A stretch of DNA of 64,000 bases, taken from Bacteroidota bacterium. GTDB lineage: Bacteria > Bacteroidota > Bacteroidia > Chitinophagales > Saprospiraceae. Both the position numbers and the translations under genes were made by a program. The notes below the pieces were generated by a model. The model had not been told where the DNA came from, did not search any database, and saw only the letters and a program-made list of their open reading frames with translations. Numbering within the stretch: position 1 is the first letter of the stretch; the number at the start of each line of letters is the position of its first letter. The DNA lies in the NCBI GenBank assembly GCA_016124585.1, contig WGNL01000013.1, positions 1 to 64,000 of the forward strand, read 5' to 3'. This document shows positions 52,586-60,853 of the stretch, one piece after another.

Positions 52586-52689
52586 TTTTCCACACAATGT
52601 GGATAAATAACATAACTCGTTGAAAATCAATTAGATGAATTTTTTCAACAAATAGAGCTTGTGTGGATAACTCCAAATGCAGTGGAAAA
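52586..52689. promoter_or_regulatory. Cluster of DnaA boxes
   Basis: Two perfect boxes TTATCCACA lie on the minus strand at 52598-52606 and 52662-52670. Near-matches TTTTCCACA (plus, 52586-52594) and TTTTCCACT (minus, 52681-52689) flank them. The first two face each other with a 3-bp gap. Four boxes in 104 bp are far more than chance, pointing to DnaA binding either at an origin or for control of nrdJ, as known for nrdAB in Escherichia coli. Confidence 0.6.
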
Positions 52690-52806
52690 AACATTGTCAC
52701 CAAATACTTGAAACAATGGATTTAGGATAACATTTAAGCTATTGACAATCAATCTATACAGTGTAATGGCAAAAAGTATTGTGTCACAAAAAGTTGAAAG
52801 CAAGGT

Positions 52807-53757
52807 TTAAAATAAATTCTTCCGCTGAAAGTACCAGGCAAGTATCAGGCTACAGGCCAATGAAATTATCAGAATCACAAAAAAGGAGTAGTTGGAATGC
52901 TCTGGAAAAGGAAGGACAACATTCATACCCATGAAAGATGAAACCAAAGTAGGAACCATCAAGATGATGGTGATGGTAGTCAGTCGCTTAATCGTTAGAT
53001 TTAGGTTGTTAGAGATGATGGAGCCGTATGCATCCATTGTTCCATTAAGAATGTTGGTGTACATGTTGGCCATCTGTTGGGCCTGGTTGTTGTCGATGAT
53101 AACATCTTCAAAAATCTCCAATTTTTCTTCGTCTTTACCAACTCCCAAAAAATCCGTTCGCTTCATTTTCATTTTCAGCAATTCATTATCACTGAGGGAA
53201 GCGCTAAAATAGACCAAGCTTTTTTCTATACTCAGAAGATTTTTTAACTCTTGATTACGGCTACTGTGGTAAAGTTCCTTTTCTATCAGGTTTCGCTTTT
53301 GGTTGAGTTGTTTCAGGCAATTCAAAAAACGATAGACTGTTTGTTCCAAGATTTGAAGCACAAAAAGCTGCTCATCATCTGGGTCAAAGTTTTTGACTTT
53401 GGTATCCAAAAACAGGTTTAGCACAGGGCTTTCCTGAGAAGTAATGGTAATCACATGCTCTGGGGTCATAATTATACCAAGTGGCACCGTTATGAAAATA
53501 GAGTCAATATCTTCTTCAAAAGGATTGACAATAGGGCTGCTAAGAATAATGAGCCGTTTATCCTCATCCCGCTCATACCTAGGCCGTTCATCAATGTCCA
53601 AAGGGTCCGTGAGAAAGTCGAACGGAATATCAAATTGCTGTGCTACTTCTTCAAGTTCTTCAGGCGTAAATGGGGGTGAAATATTAACCCAGCAGGCGTG
53701 CTCGGGCGCATCCAGCACCTTTAATTTACCGCCTTCCTTGGTGTAAAATTTTACCAT
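52807..53757 (-). CDS. corA: CorA-family magnesium/divalent cation transporter
   Basis: A protein of 316 residues, typical for CorA. The soluble N-terminal domain (about 1-245) has conserved DPLDIDERPRYE and a long helix with IIDNNQAQQMANMYTNILNG. Two C-terminal membrane helices follow, and the selectivity motif GMN is in SSFMGMNVVLPFP at the end of the first. It forms a pentameric channel for Mg2+ or Co2+. It lies upstream of the DnaA-box region and 160 bp downstream of the zincin-like gene on the same strand. Confidence 0.92.
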   Translation of the reverse strand: MVKFYTKEGGKLKVLDAPEHACWVNISPPFTPEELEEVAQQFDIPFDFLTDPLDIDERPRYERDEDKRLIILSSPIVNPFEEDIDSIFITVPLGIIMTPEHVITITSQESPVLNLFLDTKVKNFDPDDEQLFVLQILEQTVYRFLNCLKQLNQKRNLIEKELYHSSRNQELKNLLSIEKSLVYFSASLSDNELLKMKMKRTDFLGVGKDEEKLEIFEDVIIDNNQAQQMANMYTNILNGTMDAYGSIISNNLNLTIKRLTTITIILMVPTLVSSFMGMNVVLPFPEHSNYSFFVILIISLACSLILAWYFQRKNLF

Positions 53758-53916
53758 TGCCTATTGATGTCAGAAAGTTAATTTACACAAAAAATTGGTT
53801 ATCAAAACTTTATACAATAATTGCGCAAAAACAAAGCCTTCTAGCCACAAACATAAGGCATCCTGCCGTTTACCCAACTACTTGGTAAAAATGATTTTGG
53901 ACTTAGTCAATTTTCA

Positions 53917-54630
53917 CTATCTGATTTGCTGAACAAAGTATTCATAAATCGGCAAATCAGTATAAACAGCCTTGCCCCAAACAGGATGCTTCCCTTCTCG
54001 GATAGCGAAATAATCACTAACGATATCCGCTTGTTGCTCAAAATTGAAATCTGTCAGTTTGCCTTTTTTTTGTTTGGCAATTTTCAGGGCATCAATGCCG
54101 CCATAGTCATAGCCTTGCGGCGATCGCTGTGCCCTGAGTGCTTTTGGAATATAAACACTTCCAAATTTTTGAAATTGCCAAACATGGACCAGTTCATGGA
54201 TAAAAGTTGTCGCTTGGAGTGGTCCCCATGCATTTATCGTGAAAAAACTCACGTAGGCGATTCTATTTTTCTTACAACTAATTCTTGCTCGATTATCGAT
54301 TCTTACTTCATTTAACTGCAAAGAAGTACCAAAAACGGAGACTGCCATTTTTATTTCAAGTGGCGACAAAAGTCTTGTACCCCATTTAGCAAAATCAAGG
54401 AAGGTTTCCACTATCTCTGGCAGGCACAAAATATCCACGAGATAAAACGGCAAATCTTGCCACCAAACTTGCAATCCTACACGATTTTTTGAAGGGAATC
54501 CAAATATTCCAAGCTTGAAATGATTAAGAAGTCGATAAATCCGCAATGGAAACCATTGTACAATCCGCATCAATCTCCTAAGTGCGGCAACTAGTTTTAT
54601 GTAAAACCGTTTTAAATTACGCAACATCAT
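53917..54630 (-). CDS. Zincin-like protein with HELVH motif
   Basis: A protein of 237 residues. The N-terminal third is basic and amphipathic (YIKLVAALRRLMRIVQWFPL), possibly membrane-associated. The zinc signature is HELVHVWQFQKFG, with a candidate third ligand in NFEQQADIVSDYF about 60 residues later. A GGIDALK segment lies between. This layout is like uncharacterised DUF4157-type or related zincins, whose substrates are mostly unknown. It is transcribed away from the 51-residue membrane gene, whose promoter shares the 67-bp gap. Activity is predicted only from the motif. Confidence 0.7.
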   Translation of the reverse strand: MMLRNLKRFYIKLVAALRRLMRIVQWFPLRIYRLLNHFKLGIFGFPSKNRVGLQVWWQDLPFYLVDILCLPEIVETFLDFAKWGTRLLSPLEIKMAVSVFGTSLQLNEVRIDNRARISCKKNRIAYVSFFTINAWGPLQATTFIHELVHVWQFQKFGSVYIPKALRAQRSPQGYDYGGIDALKIAKQKKGKLTDFNFEQQADIVSDYFAIREGKHPVWGKAVYTDLPIYEYFVQQIR

Positions 54631-54641
54631 TTTAAAATAGC

Positions 54642-54672
54642 TTGTCTGATTAGCTCAGCCTTTCTACTTTTG
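54642..54672 (+). promoter_or_regulatory. Promoter of the 51-residue membrane protein gene
   Basis: TTG at 54642-54644, 20 nt, then TACTTTTG at 54665-54672: a full match to the Bacteroidota promoter. The transcript would begin near 54679, about 19 nt before ATG 54698. Confidence 0.75.
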
Positions 54673-54697
54673 CCGCACAAAAAAACTCAATTGTACA

Positions 54698-54853
54698 ATG
54701 AATACTGAAAAAACATCTTCCGCAACATCTTGGCTACTTTTTATTGTTTCCACAATCGTGTTGTTGGCAATGCTGATTTGGGTGCCACAGTGGTTTTGGC
54801 TTGTTATTCCATTCCCACTTACTTTCTTGGTTCAGGCAATGCGATTGATGTAA
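54698..54853 (+). CDS. Small two-pass membrane protein (51 residues)
   Basis: The frame encodes 51 residues with two hydrophobic segments, about 12-28 (WLLFIVSTIVLLAMLIW) and 30-47 (WFWLVIPFPLTFLVQ), so it is an inner-membrane hairpin protein. It has a consensus promoter upstream (54642-54672) and a terminator directly downstream (54889-54927), which together make it a genuine one-gene transcript despite its size. The family is not recognised. It lies between a zincin-like gene (divergent) and a beta-barrel protein gene. Confidence 0.7.
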   Translation: MNTEKTSSATSWLLFIVSTIVLLAMLIWVPQWFWLVIPFPLTFLVQAMRLM

Positions 54854-54888
54854 TTTCTAATAGTTTTGTCAACCTTGTATTTTAATAA

Positions 54889-54927
54889 AACAAAGGCCAG
54901 CCAATTGATTGTCTGGCCTTTGTTCAA
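54889..54927 (+). terminator. Terminator of the 51-residue membrane protein gene
   Basis: AACAAAGGCCAG and CTGGCCTTTGTT form a perfect 12-bp stem around a 12-nt loop. It separates the small gene from the beta-barrel gene at 54944. Confidence 0.75.
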
Positions 54928-54943
54928 TTATGCATCCTTCTAA

Positions 54944-55606
54944 ATGAAAGCTTTTTTGACCGGACTTCTCTTGTTATCAGGGCTTGTTTTGCAAGCGCAG
55001 CAGCTTTTTTTGGAAGGATTTGGCAGGCTAAATCGAACAAGGTACTCTTCAACAAACGTACCGCCCGACATTCAGCTTTCTTCAAAATCAGCCTATTTAG
55101 GCTTTGGTGGCCGTCTTGGATTTGGAGCTGACCACCTTCAGGTCGGTGGTGAATACCGCTCAAATCTCACCAATCCAACTTTCAAAGGCGCCACTGATGA
55201 ATATGCATTTGATGAAACTTACTATGGAGGGTTCATCCGGACTAAAATTTCTCGCTACCCTGCCATGCGATTTGGTTTAGTACTTCGAATTGGAGCTGGT
55301 GCCTACAACACTACTGCAAGCTTAAAGAAAAATGGATTCAAATTTAACCAAGATTACGATGCTGTTTTAGGATTAAATGGCGGCTTGGGATTCTCCATCC
55401 CAATGGCTAAACACACCATGCTGGAAATTGGCTACACTTATAATTACTTAAAACGCCCTGATGGCGTCTTCATAATTCCAGCACACACTGCTTCTTACCA
55501 TTCCATTTCAGCAGGTATCAGTCTCAATTTTGTGTTCGGGAAAAGGGCCGAACAATATCGTCACCTACAAGAAAACTGGAAGTTCCGCAACGGTTGGCGA
55601 GGCTGA
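54944..55606 (+). CDS. Outer-membrane beta-barrel protein
   Basis: A protein of 220 residues. The signal peptide ends GLVLQAQ. The body alternates polar and aromatic/hydrophobic residues in repeated strands (AYLGFGGRLGFG, LQVGGEYRSNL, ETYYGGFIRTKI, FGLVLRIGAGAYN, MLEIGYTYNYL, ISAGISLNFVFG), as in 8-stranded outer-membrane barrels. A tail of ~20 charged residues follows the last strand, which is unusual since barrels often end in an aromatic residue. No catalytic motif was seen. It begins just after the terminator of the small upstream gene. Confidence 0.78.
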   Translation: MKAFLTGLLLLSGLVLQAQQLFLEGFGRLNRTRYSSTNVPPDIQLSSKSAYLGFGGRLGFGADHLQVGGEYRSNLTNPTFKGATDEYAFDETYYGGFIRTKISRYPAMRFGLVLRIGAGAYNTTASLKKNGFKFNQDYDAVLGLNGGLGFSIPMAKHTMLEIGYTYNYLKRPDGVFIIPAHTASYHSISAGISLNFVFGKRAEQYRHLQENWKFRNGWRG

Positions 55607-55951
55607 AAACATATTTATTTTTTTTGATAAGAAAAATGCTCCTTTGCTTCTTACTGTGAAAAATTGAACTAATTTTACGCCTGAAAAAAGGACGACATCA
55701 CATCTACCAACTTCGTTAAGGACACTACATTTTTTTCATCTATCCTACCCTCCCTTCACTAGGACTTATTTGCCGTAAACTGACTTAAATGTCAGTTTAG
55801 GATAAGGTTTTTGATGCCTAAAATTTAGGTAATTCAATATGCTATTTTAAACCATCCAAAACCTAACTAATTGCAAATCAGTCAGATGCAATAAAATCAA
55901 CGAATCTATAAACTTACACTGAAGCATTATTAACAAATTAAAATCCTTTCC
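55607..55951. other. Intergenic region upstream of the SprB-repeat protein
   Basis: 345 bp of AT-rich DNA without a supported gene. No perfect TAnnTTTG element at a suitable place and no long repeats were seen. Confidence 0.4.
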
Positions 55952-58900
55952 ATGAAAAAAGAATTACCAAAGACTGACTGTCGTTCGTTCTTGATAAAAA
56001 AAGAACATCGACGAGTCTGGCTACCCCTCCTTTTTGCTGTTTTTTCAGCATTCCCTGTTTTTGGACAGTTAAACGTAACTCTACAAACGGTCAATCCACT
56101 TTGTGGCGGATTCTCAACTGGAAGTATAACCGCAAATGTAAGTGGAGGGCCTGCTCCATATACTTATCTTTGGAGCAATGGTATGACCACCAACCCAATC
56201 AATTTCTTACCTGTCGGCACCTACACGGTAACTGTTACCGCAGCAAATGGCACCACTGGAACAGCAACTACGACCTTGACCTCACCTCCAATTTTAGTGG
56301 TAGACATTGTAGTTAACACTTGTGCTGTTCCAGGTTCCATGACCGCAAACGTATCTGGTGGTGTACCTCCATACATGTACATGTGGAGCACCGGGGAACT
56401 TACCCCAACAATCAATAATCTTGCTCCAGGTGAATATTGTATCACAGTCATGGATGCTAACAACTGTGGTTATGTGACTTGTGAATGGGTCGGGCCGCCA
56501 ATTTCGGTAGTCGTAGTAACCACTTCACATGTTTGTGGGGGGACGGCCGGTGGCACTGCAACAGCAACTGTTTCTGGTGGAGCTTCACCATTTACATACT
56601 TGTGGAGTAATGGTGAAACCACTGCAGCCATTGATAGCCTGCCGCCAGGCGCCTACACAGTAACTGTGACTGCAACAAACGGTTGTACAGCAACTGCCTC
56701 AGGTACTGTCGGAATAACCAATGGAAATTTTGATGTAAACATTTCAGTTTCACAACCTACTTGTTTCGGCAGCAATACAGGTTTTGCGACCGCACAACCT
56801 GTGGGTGGAATGGCACCTTTTACCTATGCCTGGAGCAATGGTGGAACAACGCAGACCATTCAAAATTTAGCTGCGGGAAGTTACACTGTTACAGTGACAG
56901 ACGCATTTGGTTGCTCTGCAACAAAAAATACCACCCTGGTTTATCAAAGCAACATCCAAATAAATTTGACACCAACGAACCCTACCTGTAGCAACACGAT
57001 GAATGGCTCAGTGACGTCTAGCGTGACAGGAGGAGTAGCGCCTTTGAGCTACGTCTGGAGCAACGGTGCCACTACACCTAACATCCAAAACTTAGCCGCT
57101 GGCAATTATTCGCTCACAGTAACTGACGGACTAGGGTGCACCAAATCTGCCTCAGTTACGCTAACAGCACCTCCGGCATTCACCGTAGCTGTTGCTGTTA
57201 CAAATGCAACCTATTGCGGAGCAACGGATGGTTCCCTGACCGCAACACCTAGTGGTGGCTCTGGCCCTTACACGTATGCATGGAGCAATGGTGGCACGAC
57301 ACAAACCTTGAACAATCTTGGTGCTGGAAATTACACTGTGACCGTTACGAATGCAGCAGGTTGTACTGCTTCGGCGTCTTCAACAATTACCCAGCCGATG
57401 ACACTCAACATTAGCATCACTGGTACAAACTTAGTTTGTGGAAATGACAACAATGGAACACTGACTGCCAACATTACTTACGGTACGGCACCATTCAATT
57501 TTGCCTGGTCGAATGGTGGGAACACTCAGACCATCAATGGGCTTGCCGCAGGCACGTATTCTGTTACCGTGACCAGTTCAGAAGGTTGTACTGGCTCTGC
57601 TACGAAGACCATTACGGGTAGTCCCACCATGAACTTGAACTTGACTGTACAACAAATTCTCTGCAATGGTGCCAGCACAGGCAGTGTCAGCTCCGCAGTA
57701 ACCGGAGGCACCTCACCTTACACTTATTTGTGGAGCAATGGAGCTACTACAACATCCATTTCAAATCTTACAGCAGGAACTTATTCACTGACGGTCACAG
57801 ATAACCTTGGTTGCTCTCAAAGCCAAACTGTGACAATCAATCAACCAAGTCCACTTACGCTTGCTTTCAGCAATTCACCGGGCAGTTGCGGAACCAATGG
57901 AACTAGCATGGCAAATGTATCGGGTGGAACAGCTCCATACAGCTATCTCTGGAGCACCGGTGCCACTACACCGAATATCTCTAATCTGGCACCAGGTTCC
58001 TATGCTGTTACAGTTACAGATGCCAACAGTTGTACACTTACTGCCAACACGGTTATCGTTGCCTATCCACTAATGAACCTGAACGTCACATCCACCAATA
58101 CTACTTGTAACGGGACGATGAACGGAACAGCAACTGCCAATGTAACCAACGGCACAGCACCACTTACTTATTTGTGGTCAAACAATGGGACGACCGCCAC
58201 AATTTCAAATTTGCCTCCTGGCACCTATTCAGTAACCGTAACAGATGGCAATGGCTGTACTGCCACAGGCTCAGCAAGTGTGCAACTTGGTGCTGGTTTG
58301 GCCGTGAACATCATGGCACCAGCATTCGTTTGCACTGGCTCAACTGTTTCTGCAACAGCAAATACAACTGGCGGAAATGGCAATCTTAATTATCTGTGGT
58401 CTAATGGCCAAACAACGCAGACCGCCACTGGACTCACAGCAGGAACTTATTCCGTAACAGTGACTGACAGTCAGGGATGTTTTGGTTCCGCAAGTATCAC
58501 GTTGCAACAAGGCGGGCTTTTCACAATTAATGGTAATGTGCAAAATGTGACTTGTTTCAACGGAAACAACGGAGCTATTAGCCTGAATGTGACTGGCGGT
58601 ACAACACCTTACATCTATATCTGGAGCAACGGTTCTACCAATGCTAATATAGGAAGTTTGACCGCTGGAAGTTACACAGTAACAGTTAGCGATGCTACCG
58701 GCTGCTCTAAGTCGCAATCGTTCACAGTCAACCAACCTACTCAACTCATAGCAAATGTGAACGTGACAAATGGCACCTGTGGCAACCAGGGTTTAGCTAC
58801 AGCAAGCGTTACAGGAGGTACGTCGCCGTACAGTTATTTGTGGTCTAATGGGCTTACTTCACCAACAATCAATAACCTTGCAGCGGGCACTTATTCCCTC

Positions 58901-60661
58901 ACAGTTACAGATGCCAATAATTGCACCGCAACAAAATCATTTCAAGTTACCGTTACAGCGCCACCAACATGCACAGTAGTTTTGACACAACCCATCACCA
59001 CCTTGAATGGCAATGATGGCAAACTGACGGTAAATGCAACTGCTGGAACGGCACCATACAGTTATTTATGGTCAAATGGACAAACTACGCAAATGGTTAG
59101 CAACCTCGGCCCCGGACTCTATTCTGTGACGGTAACGGATGCCACTGGTTGTACTACTTCGTGCAGTTTCACGCTTTATCAACCAGCGAAATTGGGAGAT
59201 TTTACTTGGATAGACACTGACGAAGATGGGATTCAAGATACGGGTGAAGTTGGCATTGATGGTGTTCATGTAACCGTAACTGGAACCACTATTTATGGCA
59301 ACAATTACACGGCAAGCATGAACACTGGCCCTAATGGAATGTACATGTTCGTGGTTCAACCAGGTTCATACAAATTGACATTTAGCATTCCAAATGGTTA
59401 TTTGATCAGCCTACAAAATCAAGGTAGCGACGATGCAATTGACAGTGACGTAAACCCACTGACAAATATGACGGCTTTTTACACGCTGGCATCTGGGGAA
59501 ATAAACCTGACTATTGATGCTGGATTCCATGTTGGCCCGCCTTGTGATAATGTGACTTACCCTGGCACAATTTGTTGCGACCAAACACTTTGCGGCCCGG
59601 GTAATATTCCTGCACCACTTACTGGCGTGAATCCGCCAACTGGAGGCTCAGGAGCGCTAGAATACATCTGGATGTTCCACAACCAACCTGGCCCGTTCAA
59701 TAGCAATTGGACAGCCATTCCTAGTGCCACGGGCCCCAACTATGCACCCGGGCCACTTTATGAAACTACCTATTTTGTACGTTGTGTAAGGCGGGAAAAT
59801 TGCGTTGACTTTTTGGAATCGAACATCGTTACAATCACGGTCGGAAATGATGCAGTGGCAAGTATCGCAGCAGCTGACGTTGCCTGCGTCGGTGACCCAG
59901 TCAATTTCACTTCATTGAGCAATGGACCTGGAGCCGTTTATTCCTGGAACTTTGATGGCGGAATCCCTGCCACTGCCAATACCCAAAATGTTTCTGGTGT
60001 AATTTGGAATACTTGGGGCTTAAAGACTGTGACTTTGTCAGTAACGGCAAATGGTTGCACATCCACAGCAGTTCACCAAATCAGCATCACAAACAGTCCA
60101 AGCTTCTGCGGGAATGCCATTGTAATTGATGCAGAAAACATGGGAGCAACCAATGTAATGGTGGATTGGGTATACCCAATTGCACTTTCACACGATGCCA
60201 ATTTCACGGTAGAATGGTCCTGGAATGGTGCACCTTTTACAGAAATAGGTGGCCCAGAGGAAGAAACAGAACTGAGTGGCTACATGCACTTCAAAACTAT
60301 GCACAAAACTGCACAACGTGGGCTAAATCAATATCGTGTGCGTTTTGACGGCCCAGACCAGTCAACTGCTTGGTCAAACACAGTGGATGTGCAGGTGGCC
60401 GGCAATTTCAATTTTGCCCTGATTTGGCCCAATCCATTTAAGGAAGAATTGAATGTTGAAATCCAAGACAGATACGATGCCAAGCAGGTCACCTGTGAAC
60501 TTTACACAGCGGATGGCCGAAGGGCATCATTGGTTACCATGCCTGAAGATGCATTGAATGTTACAATCCCGACTGTGGATTTGACCCAAGGCCTATATTT
60601 TATCGTAATAAAATTTGACGGAAAGGTCCAGCGTGCTGAGTCTGTGCTCAAGCAGTGGTAA
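55952..60661 (+). CDS. SprB-repeat adhesin-like protein with T9SS sorting domain
   Basis: A protein of 1569 residues; signal peptide ends FPVFGQ. I count 14 tandem repeats of ~73 residues from about residue 40 to 1075, each of the form C-x-G...G-x-(A/T)-x-V-x-GG-x-x-P-Y-x-Y-x-WSNG-x-TT...I-x-NL-x-x-G-x-Y-x-VTVTD-x-x-GC, the SprB repeat first known in the gliding adhesin SprB. An SdrD-B-like domain (KLGDFTWIDTDEDGIQDTGE), a PKD-like module (YSWNFDGGIPATANTQNV) and a type A sorting domain (IWPNPFKEELNVEI to ESVLKQW) follow. It should be exported by the T9SS and coat the surface. It may take part in adhesion or gliding, although no other gliding genes are here. Confidence 0.9.
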   Translation: MKKELPKTDCRSFLIKKEHRRVWLPLLFAVFSAFPVFGQLNVTLQTVNPLCGGFSTGSITANVSGGPAPYTYLWSNGMTTNPINFLPVGTYTVTVTAANGTTGTATTTLTSPPILVVDIVVNTCAVPGSMTANVSGGVPPYMYMWSTGELTPTINNLAPGEYCITVMDANNCGYVTCEWVGPPISVVVVTTSHVCGGTAGGTATATVSGGASPFTYLWSNGETTAAIDSLPPGAYTVTVTATNGCTATASGTVGITNGNFDVNISVSQPTCFGSNTGFATAQPVGGMAPFTYAWSNGGTTQTIQNLAAGSYTVTVTDAFGCSATKNTTLVYQSNIQINLTPTNPTCSNTMNGSVTSSVTGGVAPLSYVWSNGATTPNIQNLAAGNYSLTVTDGLGCTKSASVTLTAPPAFTVAVAVTNATYCGATDGSLTATPSGGSGPYTYAWSNGGTTQTLNNLGAGNYTVTVTNAAGCTASASSTITQPMTLNISITGTNLVCGNDNNGTLTANITYGTAPFNFAWSNGGNTQTINGLAAGTYSVTVTSSEGCTGSATKTITGSPTMNLNLTVQQILCNGASTGSVSSAVTGGTSPYTYLWSNGATTTSISNLTAGTYSLTVTDNLGCSQSQTVTINQPSPLTLAFSNSPGSCGTNGTSMANVSGGTAPYSYLWSTGATTPNISNLAPGSYAVTVTDANSCTLTANTVIVAYPLMNLNVTSTNTTCNGTMNGTATANVTNGTAPLTYLWSNNGTTATISNLPPGTYSVTVTDGNGCTATGSASVQLGAGLAVNIMAPAFVCTGSTVSATANTTGGNGNLNYLWSNGQTTQTATGLTAGTYSVTVTDSQGCFGSASITLQQGGLFTINGNVQNVTCFNGNNGAISLNVTGGTTPYIYIWSNGSTNANIGSLTAGSYTVTVSDATGCSKSQSFTVNQPTQLIANVNVTNGTCGNQGLATASVTGGTSPYSYLWSNGLTSPTINNLAAGTYSLTVTDANNCTATKSFQVTVTAPPTCTVVLTQPITTLNGNDGKLTVNATAGTAPYSYLWSNGQTTQMVSNLGPGLYSVTVTDATGCTTSCSFTLYQPAKLGDFTWIDTDEDGIQDTGEVGIDGVHVTVTGTTIYGNNYTASMNTGPNGMYMFVVQPGSYKLTFSIPNGYLISLQNQGSDDAIDSDVNPLTNMTAFYTLASGEINLTIDAGFHVGPPCDNVTYPGTICCDQTLCGPGNIPAPLTGVNPPTGGSGALEYIWMFHNQPGPFNSNWTAIPSATGPNYAPGPLYETTYFVRCVRRENCVDFLESNIVTITVGNDAVASIAAADVACVGDPVNFTSLSNGPGAVYSWNFDGGIPATANTQNVSGVIWNTWGLKTVTLSVTANGCTSTAVHQISITNSPSFCGNAIVIDAENMGATNVMVDWVYPIALSHDANFTVEWSWNGAPFTEIGGPEEETELSGYMHFKTMHKTAQRGLNQYRVRFDGPDQSTAWSNTVDVQVAGNFNFALIWPNPFKEELNVEIQDRYDAKQVTCELYTADGRRASLVTMPEDALNVTIPTVDLTQGLYFIVIKFDGKVQRAESVLKQW

Positions 60662-60703
60662 TCTTTTGCCTAAGATATTACGTGGAGAAAATTCCTTTGT
60701 GGT

Positions 60704-60739
60704 GGTTCGGCGGAGAGGCCGAGCCGCCATTTTTTTTTT
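60704..60739 (+). terminator. Terminator of the SprB-repeat gene
   Basis: GGTTCGGC and GCCGAGCC pair (one G-T) around GGAGAG, followed by GCCA and a run of ten T. It lies 43 bp after the stop at 60661. Confidence 0.8.
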
Positions 60740-60796
60740 GAAAAATTTCACGAGGTAAGCTGAAGTTAGCCTGCTATTCAATTCCTTCAAGAAAGC

Positions 60797-60804
60797 TATA
60801 TTTG
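60797..60804 (+). promoter_or_regulatory. -7 promoter element of ffh
   Basis: TATATTTG perfectly matches TAnnTTTG; no TTG is at the usual distance. The transcript would start near 60811, giving a leader of about 43 nt before ATG 60854. Confidence 0.5.
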
Positions 60805-60853
60805 CGCCCATTGATTACTAATTCTACCATTTATCATTCATTACTAAGTAGCC

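Larger units (their letters stand above)
52287..52806. other. 520-bp region with hairpins and DnaA boxes upstream of nrdJ
   Basis: No gene was found. From left to right there is a 13-bp hairpin at 52368-52399, an inverted repeat AAGCACGAAA/TTTCGTGCTT at 52544-52582, the DnaA-box cluster at 52586-52689, and AT-rich DNA up to the corA stop. A cobalamin riboswitch was sought and not found. It is either a regulatory region for nrdJ or a candidate replication origin. Confidence 0.5.

Noticed and set aside
52287-52806. Cobalamin riboswitch upstream of nrdJ
   Set aside because: The expected conserved box (GCCACTG) and core were not found on the nrdJ strand.
56060-59180. Regularly spaced repeats suggesting a CRISPR-like or satellite array
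   Set aside because: The repeats are about 220 bp, imperfect at DNA level and in frame; they are protein-level SprB repeats.
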